Of a stretch of DNA of 64,000 nucleotides, positions 18,322-27,400 are shown one piece after another. The notes beneath the pieces are model-generated. The model saw nothing but the letters and a program-made list of their open reading frames with translations. It was not told where the DNA came from and ran no database searches. A program made the position numbers and the translations under genes. Positions within the stretch are counted from its first letter, which is position 1. Each line of letters starts with the position of its first letter. The DNA comes from Acetobacterium sp. GTDB lineage: Bacteria; Bacillota; Clostridia; Eubacteriales; Eubacteriaceae. The stretch is from assembly GCF_030652775.1 (NCBI RefSeq), contig NZ_JAUSPS010000030.1:28611-92610 (forward strand). Direction: 5' to 3'.

Positions 18322-19149
18322 TTATTTCAAACTACTGAAAAAGTTTCCTATTTCGGCAAAAAAAGTTTGTACCTGTTGGAAAAAACCCTGGGTACCCTGA
18401 CCCGCTTCCATCAACTTAATAAATGTATCAGGATCCATATTCAACTCATTAAATTTATTTACCAGGGTTAAGATCTCTTCGATTTGCTGATCATCCAAAA
18501 CGGTGTCATATTTTTTCGCAGTCGCAACAATCAGTTCCCGGATTTCATCTTCACTCATCGTTTTAGTTTGGGCAATTTCGCCCTTCAGACTATTGATAAT
18601 ATTAACTGCATCATCGCCAATAGCATCCTGGAGTTCGCCAACGACCACCACTTCTTCAACTGCGGTTGTTTTTGCCGCTTCATCCAAACTGGTATCAGTT
18701 GCGGCCTCATAGGCTTTGTAAATACCTGTTAACGCACCGGTCCCTGATACTGGCGTATAGGCCGCCACAATCACTTTGGCATTTTTAATACCAGCCGTTC
18801 CTAATGCTGATTGATACATCTTGTCGGTTACCCAATCAATATTATGGGATTCCAGATCGATCCCTCCCGACGATTTTTCTTGAACATAAACACTGGATAG
18901 CGCCAAAGTTCCAATCTTATCAAGAGATACCACCCCATCCAAATATTCCCGTTCATCCTCATTGGTTACCACGGTTTCTTCAACATCGCCTCTTTTAATA
19001 TTGAAATAACCGTATACCGTTTTGAGTTGGGCTTCGGTATTATCGGCACCAATGGCGACACAGGCACTTTTTGAATCCGCCAGTACGGGACTGACCATTG
19101 CTATCGATAAAACAATCGCTAAAATTCCTGATACTATTTTCTTTTTCAT
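18322..19149 (-). CDS. Secreted DUF1002 (YpuA-like) protein
   Basis: 275 aa with a clear N-terminal signal peptide (MKKKIVSGILAIVLSIAM..., predicted cleavage after VLA). The mature part matches DUF1002: an early region with ADNTEAQLK and YGYFN, a central beta-rich part, and C-terminal helices with ATAKKYDTVLDDQQIEEI. Function is unknown in the family. It is probably exported. GAGGTG precedes the ATG. It is monocistronic between the tRNA-Leu region and the HD-GYP gene. Confidence 0.85.
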   Translation of the reverse strand: MKKKIVSGILAIVLSIAMVSPVLADSKSACVAIGADNTEAQLKTVYGYFNIKRGDVEETVVTNEDEREYLDGVVSLDKIGTLALSSVYVQEKSSGGIDLESHNIDWVTDKMYQSALGTAGIKNAKVIVAAYTPVSGTGALTGIYKAYEAATDTSLDEAAKTTAVEEVVVVGELQDAIGDDAVNIINSLKGEIAQTKTMSEDEIRELIVATAKKYDTVLDDQQIEEILTLVNKFNELNMDPDTFIKLMEAGQGTQGFFQQVQTFFAEIGNFFSSLK

Positions 19150-19287
19150 TCTTCACCTCGTATAATTACTGTCATTTTATAAGTCACTTTGTGTACAGCG
19201 AAATTATCATAACAATTAATCCTATTTTTTAACTTAATTTTCTAAATACACAGAGATTGGTGCTCGTTTCCGCAGATATCGGCGTTT

Positions 19288-19326
19288 ATAAAAAGAAAAG
19301 CCGACTGCTGACGCAATCGACTTTTT
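19288..19326 (-). terminator. Terminator after tRNA-Leu
   Basis: On the minus strand a 9-bp stem (AAAAGTCGA / TCGGCTTTT, one G-U pair) with a 12-nt loop is followed by CTTTTT, 12 nt past the tRNA-Leu CCA end. Confidence 0.75.
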
Positions 19327-19337
19327 ATTCTAAATAT

Positions 19338-19423
19338 TGGTGCGAGAAAAGGGATTTGAACCCTCACTGCATTGCTGCAACAGATCCCTCAAACCTGCGT
19401 GTCTGCCGTTCCACCATCCTCGC
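19338..19423 (-). tRNA. tRNA-Leu (anticodon GAG)
   Basis: 86 nt with an encoded CCA end. The acceptor stem GCGAGGA pairs with TTCTCGC (one G-U) and discriminator A73 fits leucine. A long variable arm of the type seen in Leu/Ser/Tyr tRNAs is present (GTTGCAGCAATGCAG region), and the T arm contains GGTTCAAATCC. The anticodon loop reads TTGAGGG, so the anticodon is GAG, reading CUC and CUU. Confidence 0.95.
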
Positions 19424-19538
19424 ATAAGTAACAGGCGTTTTGACCCTGTTTTCTTATTATAAAGGAATGAAGAAAAAATATCAACTATTTTTTTGGGTTT
19501 TTAAAAATTTATTTACTGATCGCTTGTGTTGCTGACGT

Positions 19539-20144
19539 TTATTTCACCAATAGCTTTCGTCTGGTAAAATAGACATTTGTTGTGATCAGCAAATCATCAA
19601 GACTACCGTTATTCTCAATAATTGTATCAGCCAGACCGATTTTATCCTCATCTGACATTTGCATATCGATTCGTTTAATGGCCTGCGCTCTGGTCAATTT
19701 ATCTCTTTCCATTAGCCGACCAATGCGAATCTCTTTATCTGCTACCACCAGAATCGTCTCATCGACAGTATTTTGCAGATTTGTTTCAAAAAGCAGGGGA
19801 CAATCATAAAAAACTGTTGGTATCCCAGACCGTCGGAAAAAATCAATTTGCTGATCGTACAGTTTTTTTATTTCGGGATGAACAATCGCATTGAGTTTTT
19901 TTCTGGCCTGTTCATCATTAGCGATAAGCTCCCCCACCAGGCTGCGGTTTAATTCCCCGTTCTCATTGATAACTTCCGACCCAAAGACTGCGGTTATTTT
20001 TATTAAACCGGGGCTCCCCGGCGCCACTGCCTGCCTGGCTAATTGATCGGCATCGATAACAATGTAATTGAAACGTTTCTTTAAAATATCTGTGACGGTC
20101 GATTTGCCTGATGCAATCCCACCGGTTACTCCTATTATTCTCAT
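19539..20144 (-). CDS. coaE: Dephospho-CoA kinase
   Basis: Last step of coenzyme A synthesis, phosphorylating the ribose 3' hydroxyl of dephospho-CoA. It is 201 aa with P-loop GVTGGIASGKST, the family aspartate in DADQLARQAV, and the YDCPLLFE lid segment. The ATG has a GGAG box 6 nt away. It follows polA by 12 bp, the usual polA-coaE pairing of Firmicutes. Confidence 0.95.
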   Translation of the reverse strand: MRIIGVTGGIASGKSTVTDILKKRFNYIVIDADQLARQAVAPGSPGLIKITAVFGSEVINENGELNRSLVGELIANDEQARKKLNAIVHPEIKKLYDQQIDFFRRSGIPTVFYDCPLLFETNLQNTVDETILVVADKEIRIGRLMERDKLTRAQAIKRIDMQMSDEDKIGLADTIIENNGSLDDLLITTNVYFTRRKLLVK

Positions 20145-20156
20145 AACCTGCTCCTG

Positions 20157-22799
20157 CTATTTCACATCATACCAGGACATCCCGGTGTTCACATCTACGG
20201 TCAGCGGTACACAAAGCTTAGCTGCCCCTTCCATTTCTTCTTTAATCAGTCGTTCCACCTGGCTTTTTTCATTCTGGGGGGTGTCGATGATTAACTCATC
20301 ATGGACTTGTAAGATCAGTTCGGCTTCCAGATTCTCCGCATTTAAGCGGTTATAGACCTTGATCATGGCAAGCTTGATAATGTCCGCTGCACTGCCCTGA
20401 ATGGGCGTATTTAGGGCCATTCTTTCGCCCGCCTGAACCAACATCGCATTTCGCGAGTTCATTTCCGGAATATATCGTCTTCTTCCCCAGATGGTAGTGA
20501 CATAGCCTTCTTCTTTGGCCTGTTGTTTGATATTTTCCATATAGGCCTGAACCTTGGGATAGCGCGAAAAGTAGCGATTAATATAATCCTGGGCTTCATT
20601 TCTGGAGATCCCCAGATCTTTGCCCAGACTAAAGGCCTGTTTGCCATAGATTAGTCCAAAATTGATGGCTTTGGCCTGGCCGCGTTGGGTTCTGGTGACC
20701 GCATCCAGAGGGACGCCAAAAATTTCAGAGGCGGTGCGGGTGTGAATATCCTGTTCTTTTCTAAATGCGTCAATGAGATTCTCATCACCGGAAAGATGGG
20801 CTAAAACCCGAAGCTCGATCTGAGAATAATCGGCATCAACTAGAATCCGATCGCTCGCTGATGGCACAAATACCCGCCTGATCGCTCGTCCCATTTCTGT
20901 TTTTACGGGAATATTCTGCAAATTAGGATTGGAACTGCTAAGCCGTCCGGTTGCCGCCACGGTCTGATTAAAGGTCGAATAAATCTTGTGCGTTTTTGGC
21001 TCAACAAAGGCCATCAGACCGCGACCATAGGTAGAATCCAATTTGGACAGCATCCGATATTCGATAATTTTTTCAATAATTGGATGAAAATGGATGAGTT
21101 GTTCCAATACCTCAATATTGGTGGAATAACCAGTTTTAGTCTTTTTTACCACCGGCAGTTTTAATTGTTCAAACAGAACTTCGCCCAATTGTTTGGGCGA
21201 ATTAATGTTAAAGGCTTCTGTTTCGGCCAGTTCGTAGATGTCACTGGTAAGACTGGTAAGCTTGGTTTCAAATTCACTGGAAAGAACTTCCAGTTGGCTT
21301 AAGTCAATTTTAAACCCCAGTTCCTCCATCGATACCATCACTTCCAGCAAAGGCATCTCAATCGTTTTAAACAAGGTCATCATGTCAGTTGCATGGAGTT
21401 CTTTTTCCAGAACGGTTTTTAAGTCTTTGATGGTTTCACAGTTTTTGATCATATAATCAGCCAACAACTGTTCATCGAGGCCTTCAGCCGGTACCATTTT
21501 TTTACCTTTACCGAACATTTCCTCGTCATCCAGAATGGTTCGATTGAGATATTGATAGGCGGCTGATTTTAAATCATAGCGCTGATCGCCGGGACTCAAA
21601 AGGTAGGTGGCAATGTAGGTGTCAAAGGCTTCATTGACTTCATTGATGTCATTCTTATGAAAAATATGGATCAGATTCTTTAAATCCTGACTGGTGATGG
21701 CCAATGCGCTGATATTTGGCAGATTTTTAAGTTTTTCAAAAAAATTCAAGCCGTCAACGGCTTCATGGTTAAGATAATAATAACAGTCTGCGATTTCCAG
21801 CGCCAAATAAATCTGAGGCGCTTCTTCATGAAAATAGATGATCACTTCTTTGGTATTTCCCAAATCGTTGAACAAGCTATCCATGTCAGCGGCTGTTTTA
21901 ATCCAGTGAAACGCCACTGATTTTTCAATGGTTTCCACTGCTTCAGCGGCGTCTATTTTTGACAGTAGGGTATTGAATTCCAATTCTTTGAGTAAGGCAA
22001 TACTCTCCGGATTAAAAATATTGTGGAAGGTCAGTTCTTCATAGTCACCATCCCAGGGAACATCCAATTTTATCGTTCCCAGCATTCGGCTCATGAAGGC
22101 GTCATCTTTTCCCGCTATTATTTTTTCTTTTTGTTTGCCTTTCTGCTCGTCGATATGTTCATATATCTTTTCCAGGTTTCCGTACTGCTGAACCAGCTTA
22201 ATTGCCGTCTTCTCACCGATTCCCACTATTCCGGGAATATTGTCAGACTTATCTCCCATCAGGGCTTTTAAATCAATCAGATCTTTGGGAGTCAGTCCAT
22301 ACTGATTCTGAACCCAGGCTTCATCCACCTCTTCCAATTGGGAGATGCCCTTTTTTGTATACAAGACCTTAATCCGCGGCCCAACTAACTGAAAGGCATC
22401 CCGGTCACCAGTAATGATTTCTGTTTCGATCCCTTTTTCAGATCCGATCGTTGCCAAGGTTCCAATGATATCATCGGCTTCAAAACCTTCTAGCTCAACA
22501 ATAGCAATATTCATCTTTCTGAGCAGCTTTTTTAAAATAGAAAACTGTTCCGCCAGCAGTTCTGGCATATTTTGACGTCCACCCTTATAGTCGTCATAGG
22601 CCAAATGCCTGAAGGTTGGCCCTTTTAAGTCAAAAGCGACCCCTAAGTAATCAGGTTGGTACTCCTCTTGAATTTTAACTAATATGTTAACAAAACCATA
22701 AATGGCATTTGTCGGTACACCCTTTGAATTTGACATTTCCCGGATGGCATAAAAGGTCCGGTAAAAAAGACTGTTCCCGTCGATTAAGATACTTTTCAT
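20157..22799 (-). CDS. polA: DNA polymerase I, 3'-5' exonuclease site lost
   Basis: 880 aa. The N-terminal FEN-type 5' nuclease (residues about 1-290) is intact, with VELEGFEADDIIGT and GDKSDNIPG. The polymerase domain has motif A VDADYSQIELR, motif B RTQRGQAKAINFGLIYG and motif C VHDELI. In the middle domain the FDTET motif that carries the exonuclease metal ligands is replaced by YFHEEA, so proofreading is probably absent, as in Bacillus and Thermus enzymes. The ATG at 22799 starts the canonical MKSILIDGNSLFYR; a longer in-frame extension to 22904 has no support. Confidence 0.96.
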   Translation of the reverse strand: MKSILIDGNSLFYRTFYAIREMSNSKGVPTNAIYGFVNILVKIQEEYQPDYLGVAFDLKGPTFRHLAYDDYKGGRQNMPELLAEQFSILKKLLRKMNIAIVELEGFEADDIIGTLATIGSEKGIETEIITGDRDAFQLVGPRIKVLYTKKGISQLEEVDEAWVQNQYGLTPKDLIDLKALMGDKSDNIPGIVGIGEKTAIKLVQQYGNLEKIYEHIDEQKGKQKEKIIAGKDDAFMSRMLGTIKLDVPWDGDYEELTFHNIFNPESIALLKELEFNTLLSKIDAAEAVETIEKSVAFHWIKTAADMDSLFNDLGNTKEVIIYFHEEAPQIYLALEIADCYYYLNHEAVDGLNFFEKLKNLPNISALAITSQDLKNLIHIFHKNDINEVNEAFDTYIATYLLSPGDQRYDLKSAAYQYLNRTILDDEEMFGKGKKMVPAEGLDEQLLADYMIKNCETIKDLKTVLEKELHATDMMTLFKTIEMPLLEVMVSMEELGFKIDLSQLEVLSSEFETKLTSLTSDIYELAETEAFNINSPKQLGEVLFEQLKLPVVKKTKTGYSTNIEVLEQLIHFHPIIEKIIEYRMLSKLDSTYGRGLMAFVEPKTHKIYSTFNQTVAATGRLSSSNPNLQNIPVKTEMGRAIRRVFVPSASDRILVDADYSQIELRVLAHLSGDENLIDAFRKEQDIHTRTASEIFGVPLDAVTRTQRGQAKAINFGLIYGKQAFSLGKDLGISRNEAQDYINRYFSRYPKVQAYMENIKQQAKEEGYVTTIWGRRRYIPEMNSRNAMLVQAGERMALNTPIQGSAADIIKLAMIKVYNRLNAENLEAELILQVHDELIIDTPQNEKSQVERLIKEEMEGAAKLCVPLTVDVNTGMSWYDVK

Positions 22800-22842
22800 T
22801 TGATCTCTCTTTCTCTTTCTGCTCAATTTAACAAACATAGTT

Positions 22843-22871
22843 ATTATATCAAAAGTATTGAGAATTGAACA
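22843..22871 (-). promoter_or_regulatory. Probable polA promoter (extended -10)
   Basis: A TGATATAAT extended -10 lies about 45 bp upstream of polA on the minus strand. The -35 match (TGTTCA at 17 bp) is weak. Confidence 0.5.
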
Positions 22872-22894
22872 TTGAATAAATTTAAAAGCTACCC

Positions 22895-22946
22895 TTGACA
22901 ACAATCATTGTCAGAGTTATAATGCATTTGACAATGATTGTTGTCA
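22895..22946 (+). promoter_or_regulatory. Consensus promoter nested in operator repeats, XRE operon
   Basis: TTGACA (22895-22900) and TATAAT (22918-22923) with a 17-bp spacer form a perfect SigA promoter. An 18-bp repeat overlapping the -35 (22896-22913) recurs as its exact reverse complement at 22929-22946, so the -10 lies in the loop. Each arm also has the internal dyad TGACAA-N6-TTGTCA, and a third related copy (TGACAA-N6-TTGACA) follows at 22950-22967. Autorepression by the downstream regulator is inferred. Confidence 0.8.
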
Positions 22947-22998
22947 TAATGACAATTTTTATTGACAAATTAAAATACTAGGCTCTGGAGGTGCCATT

Positions 22999-23202
22999 GT
23001 GGGATTGGAAAACCGTTTAAAAGAATATCGGGCTCGAGATAATCTGAATCAGTCAGATCTGGGCAAGCTGGTTGGTGCATCCCGGCAAACCATCAGTCTG
23101 ATTGAACGGGGCGATTATTCACCCTCTGTTATTCTGGCACTAAAAATTGCTAAAATTTTTGGAACAACCGTTGAAGAACTATTTTTATATGAAGAGGAGT
23201 AA
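22999..23202 (+). CDS. XRE-family transcriptional regulator
   Basis: 67 aa, almost entirely a helix-turn-helix domain: LNQSDLGKLVGASRQTISLIERGDYSPS is the two-helix unit (quoted in part), followed by LALKIAKIFGTTVEELF. It matches the short YozG-type repressors. The GTG start has a GGAGG box 8 nt upstream. It is the first gene of a three-gene operon with a DUF3169 membrane protein. Its probable binding sites are the repeats at 22896-22967. Confidence 0.92.
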   Translation: MGLENRLKEYRARDNLNQSDLGKLVGASRQTISLIERGDYSPSVILALKIAKIFGTTVEELFLYEEE

Positions 23203-23206
23203 ACTC

Positions 23207-23950
23207 ATGAAAAAACTAAATCCAACAATCAAATTTTTTATTGTCCTGGTTATATCCGCATTTATCGGTGGACTGTTGGGAGGCAGTATTATCCACGGTG
23301 AGGATGCCATTATCCAAAGTCTGATTAATTTTCAGAATTTTATGATCAATAATAATTTATTAATCCAGTCATCTGTTTTTGGTCTCTGCGCACTGATTAT
23401 TCTAATTCTCTATATTTCTGCCAACCTTAAATTAAAACATTTAGACGAAAATGATGATCTGCTGTTTGATCAGATCGACCATCAACTGGGGTTTTTAATT
23501 CCTTTTATTTCAGTTACGATGATTTTTGGATTCTGTTTATTCGGCGTCACGGTTACCAATTCCATGGAAGATTTTAAACTCCTCGGCCTCATTATCTTTC
23601 TGGTAAATATGGCCTTCACCTTGATTATGACAATACTTTCCATAAAATTGACCAAAGTTTTATACCCTGATAAAAAAGGCAATCCACTCGATTTTAATTT
23701 TGACAAAGAATGGCTTAAAAGCTGTGATGAAGCCGAAAAATTTGTGATTTACAAGGCTTCCTATCGGTGCTATCAGCTGATGAATTTTGTTTACTGTGGC
23801 GTCGTTACCCTTTGTCTGCTCATTTCCATTGCCGTTAATATTGGTATCTTTCCCTATTTACTGATTGGCTTTTTATGGATAACTCAAACCCTCGTTTACT
23901 CGATCGCAGCCAATCGATTTCAGCATGGACAGTTGGACAATGTTCAATAA
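23207..23950 (+). CDS. DUF3169 family membrane protein
   Basis: 247 aa integral membrane protein with about six hydrophobic segments: residues near 8-25, 48-68, 98-118, 125-148, then a soluble loop with FDKEWLKSCDEAEKFVIYKA, and two segments near the C-terminus. The last part fits DUF3169, a family of unknown function often paired with a short XRE regulator, as here 4 bp upstream. The ATG at 23207 has GAGGAG; an in-frame upstream ATG lies inside the regulator gene. A role in signal or stress response is not established. Confidence 0.83.
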   Translation: MKKLNPTIKFFIVLVISAFIGGLLGGSIIHGEDAIIQSLINFQNFMINNNLLIQSSVFGLCALIILILYISANLKLKHLDENDDLLFDQIDHQLGFLIPFISVTMIFGFCLFGVTVTNSMEDFKLLGLIIFLVNMAFTLIMTILSIKLTKVLYPDKKGNPLDFNFDKEWLKSCDEAEKFVIYKASYRCYQLMNFVYCGVVTLCLLISIAVNIGIFPYLLIGFLWITQTLVYSIAANRFQHGQLDNVQ

Positions 23951-23976
23951 TTTTATTTTAATAGGAGCTGTGAAAA

Positions 23977-24279
23977 ATGAAGAAAATTTTAGAAAAAGCC
24001 CAAAGTGAAGGTTGGATCTATCTTGAACAAGGTCTTGTTTGTGGAAATCGGATGGAGTTTGAAAAAAACGATAAGCGGATTGGTATCACTCTTAATCCGG
24101 CTTCCTATCAACTAACAAACATGTCGCCAACACAAATGAAAACTGTGATGGAAGCTGACACTTTATATTCAGGAAATGATCCCATTGTAACTAAAATACG
24201 AAACCTGTCCTTTGAAGATCAAACCAATCTAACTGGTGTCGCCCGAGAGATTTTTTTACTGATTTGCGAAGAAGACTAA
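23977..24279 (+). CDS. Hypothetical protein, third gene of the XRE operon
   Basis: 100 aa soluble protein with no family recognised. It has one Cys in the middle, one near the C-terminus (LLICEED), no signal peptide and no membrane segment. Features include an N-terminal helix (KKILEKAQSEGW), a beta strand pair and a C-terminal helix. A GGAG box lies 9 nt before the ATG. It follows DUF3169 by 26 bp and precedes a strong terminator, so it belongs to the same operon. Confidence 0.65.
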   Translation: MKKILEKAQSEGWIYLEQGLVCGNRMEFEKNDKRIGITLNPASYQLTNMSPTQMKTVMEADTLYSGNDPIVTKIRNLSFEDQTNLTGVAREIFLLICEED

Positions 24280-24325
24280 CACACCCTACCTTATCCCAAT
24301 TTTAGTTTTTGATTATTCAATCTAA

Positions 24326-24368
24326 AAAAAGTACCGTTTTGATATCTACTATCAAAACGGTACTTTTT
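24326..24368. terminator. Bidirectional terminator
   Basis: An 18-bp perfect stem (24326-24343 with 24351-24368) with a 7-nt loop, A-rich on one side and T-rich on the other, ends both the XRE operon and the convergent stnABC operon. Confidence 0.9.
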
Positions 24369-24441
24369 GTATTAAAGAAATAGTTAGTAATTGTGATTTC
24401 TATGATCATTCAACTTTTGGAACTGCCAAACTACCGGGAAT

Positions 24442-27400
24442 TTAATGTTTTATAACCTTGTTCAATTCCCCCTGAATCTCATTCATCAGATAATCGGTAT
24501 ACGGAATCTCGGTAAAGAGACGTCCATCGGTATATGGTTTGAGTTCTATGCTGGCTGTTTCGTTTTTCTGGCTGTTAAGGATTTCTCCCACGTTGACATC
24601 TTTAAACGCCATACAGGTTTCTCCAATAACATTTAAAATCTCATCCGGACAAGCCGATCCCAGATCTGCTGAGAGAATATCCGCAATCGCCTGAGCCATT
24701 ATCAGATTCCCTATTTCCAGTGGGTTATCCACGGCTTTTTTTACCTTGAGCAACCGTCCTTCAGTATTCACAAAGGTGCCATCGACTTCCGGGAAGGCCA
24801 GTGCTGGTAACACCACATCAGCTTTTTCTGCTGCAGCCGACAGGTGGGTATCCTGGACCATCAAAAATTCATACCCACTTAGATCGGCATTAGGATCTTC
24901 ACCAAAGAGCAACAGGACTTTGGTGTCTGTCAGAACAGCTGCGGTATTGGTTACACCCAGGGCGTTTAATCCCATGCTGTTGTTCTTGACGGCGACTCTG
25001 AAAATACCGCTGCGTTTGCCATCAGCTTTGCCTAGCAGTCCGAGGATGTCACCAACTAGCGTTGACGCTTCTTTGGTGACATACTTGTCACCCATAACGA
25101 CTACCAGATTTTTGGCATTAATCAGGCCTTCACCAATGATCTTAGCTTCGTCGCAGAGTTCAAAATCTGCCAGGGAAGTTTTTAATGCGTCCAGATTGTT
25201 GAGGTCGCCTTTGCGGTTGCTGTTTTCCAGGACATATTTGGTAATTTCGCCCAGGAACTCCAGATCTTCACATTCAGTGATAAACTCATCAGCGATATGA
25301 TCATAACCGTTTTCCAGATGGTTAATGACAAAGATATTAGCACCATTTTTTGATGCCTGTGTCAGTTTGTATTTGACAATGGGGTTATTTACGGGCAGCA
25401 TCCCTAGTACCAGAATAGTATCAGCGGTCACTATTGCATTCATGTCGCCAACCGTATAGTTGCCCTGGAGAACCTTGTCTTCACCCCGTTCGCAATTAGA
25501 AAAACTAAAGGTTTCAGCTCTCAGCACTTCGGCCAGCCTGGTGAAGGTATAGATTTCCTCATTGGTATACTTGGGTGAGATGCCCATCTTTACGGCTTCG
25601 GCACCATAACGGGCAGCAATGCTCTGGGATTTCTTGGCAATCATCACAAACGCATCATACCAACTGGCTTCTGTCAGTTCACCCTGATTATTTCTTATCA
25701 GCGGGCTGGTCAGTCGGTCACCCCACTGAACCAGATTGGTGCCAAAGCGCCCCCGACCACACATAACGCCTTGATTGATGTCCTGGTGGTTTTTCTGAGG
25801 AACGGCTTTGATCACCGTATCACCCTTCGATTCGATGATAATCTGACAACCAGCCGAACAATAGCCGCAGGTTGATTCGGTTTTGTCCGTATTCAGGGGA
25901 ATCTGTTTAATCCCTGTGAGCCCTTCTCTTAAGGCGCCGGTGGGACAGACGGAGATACATAGCCCACAGCTGACACAACCGGTATCTTTCAGCGGCTGAC
26001 GCAGCGCTGGTTCCACAATCGTTTCAAAGCCACGGTCAACCAGACCCAGTGCCGATACGCCGACGATGTCTTCACAGACCCGGACACAGAGACCACAGGT
26101 AATGCACTTGCTGTTATCCCGGATGACAAAGGGGTGGTCGTCCTGGATTTTGGCTTCGGGGTTCTTGCCTTTGAAGCGTTCGGGTTTAACGTCATATTCG
26201 TTGGCATAAGCAACCAGTTTACATTCAAAGTAATCCTGACAGCCGCATTCGAGACAGCGTTTCCCTTCTTCCACAGCCTGGAGAGGGCTGTAACCTTCCA
26301 TTACTTCGAGGAAGTTATTATTACGGGCGTCTGGGGCCAGATGGGTCATCACCGGACGTTTATTTTTCTTGATGCTTTCGAGATAATCCTGATCCACCGC
26401 TTCCCGGATCACAAAGTAGGGTTCGTGATAGGAAATGGTTTCACCTTTCAGGTAGCCTTCAATAAAAGGTACGGCTTTTTTAGCATCGCCAACGGCTTTA
26501 ATAACAATGGAGGCACCACTGTTGATGCAATCTCCGCCAGCAAAGACGCCATCGAGATTGGTTCTAAAGGTCTGTTCATCGGCCAGAACGGTGTTCCATT
26601 TGGTCAGTTCTAATCCATCCAATCCCTTAGGGTTGATCCCCTGGCCAATGGCCAGAATCAGGGTATCGATATCAAGGATCTCTTCTTCCCCATCGATGGG
26701 TACTGGTGATCGGCGCCCGCTGGCATCGGGTTCGCCGAGAGCCATTTTTTGAAGCCTTATTTTGACGATCTGTCCGTCATCACCCTTAATGACTTCAATC
26801 GGATTGGTCAGGTTTTTAAAAATAACGCCTTCTTCTTCGGCTTCGATGATTTCAATTTCTTCCGCTGGCATTTCAGCTTTGGTGCGGCGGTAGATATTAT
26901 AGACTTCTTTGGCGCCGAGTCGCAGGGCGGTTCGACAGGCGTCCATGGCGGTATTGCCACCACCGACGATGGCGACTTTTTCGCCGAGAGTGATCGGTTC
27001 GTTATTAGCTACCTGTTGTAGCAGTTCGATCCCGCCGATGACGCCTTTGGCGTCAATACCTTCGCAACGCAGTCCAGAGCTTGTCCAGGCGCCTAGGGCG
27101 ACATAGACGGCGTCATGGTTTTGGCGGATGGTTTCAAAGGGGATATCGACGCCGACCCGGGTATTGTTTTTAAAGACGACACCCATCTCTTCGATCAGTC
27201 CCACTTCTTCATCCACAACCCCTTTGGGTAACCGGTATTCGGGAATCCCGTACCGCAGCATCCCGCCCATTTTAGGCATGGCGTCATAAATAGTAACGGC
27301 ATGGCCAGATTGGATCAGGTAGTAGGCGGCAGTGAGTCCACCAGGACCGCCGCCGATGATGCCAATGGATTTATCGGTGGCTTTTGCTATTTCCGGCATA

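Noticed and set aside
22800..22904. N-terminal extension of polA to 22904
   Set aside because: The canonical polymerase start MKSILIDGNS is at 22799, and the extension overlaps the probable promoter.
26134..26613. Plus-strand frame of 159 codons inside stnC
   Set aside because: It lies opposite conserved iron-sulfur and NADPH-binding codons of stnC and has no start signals; high-GC coding often gives such mirror frames.
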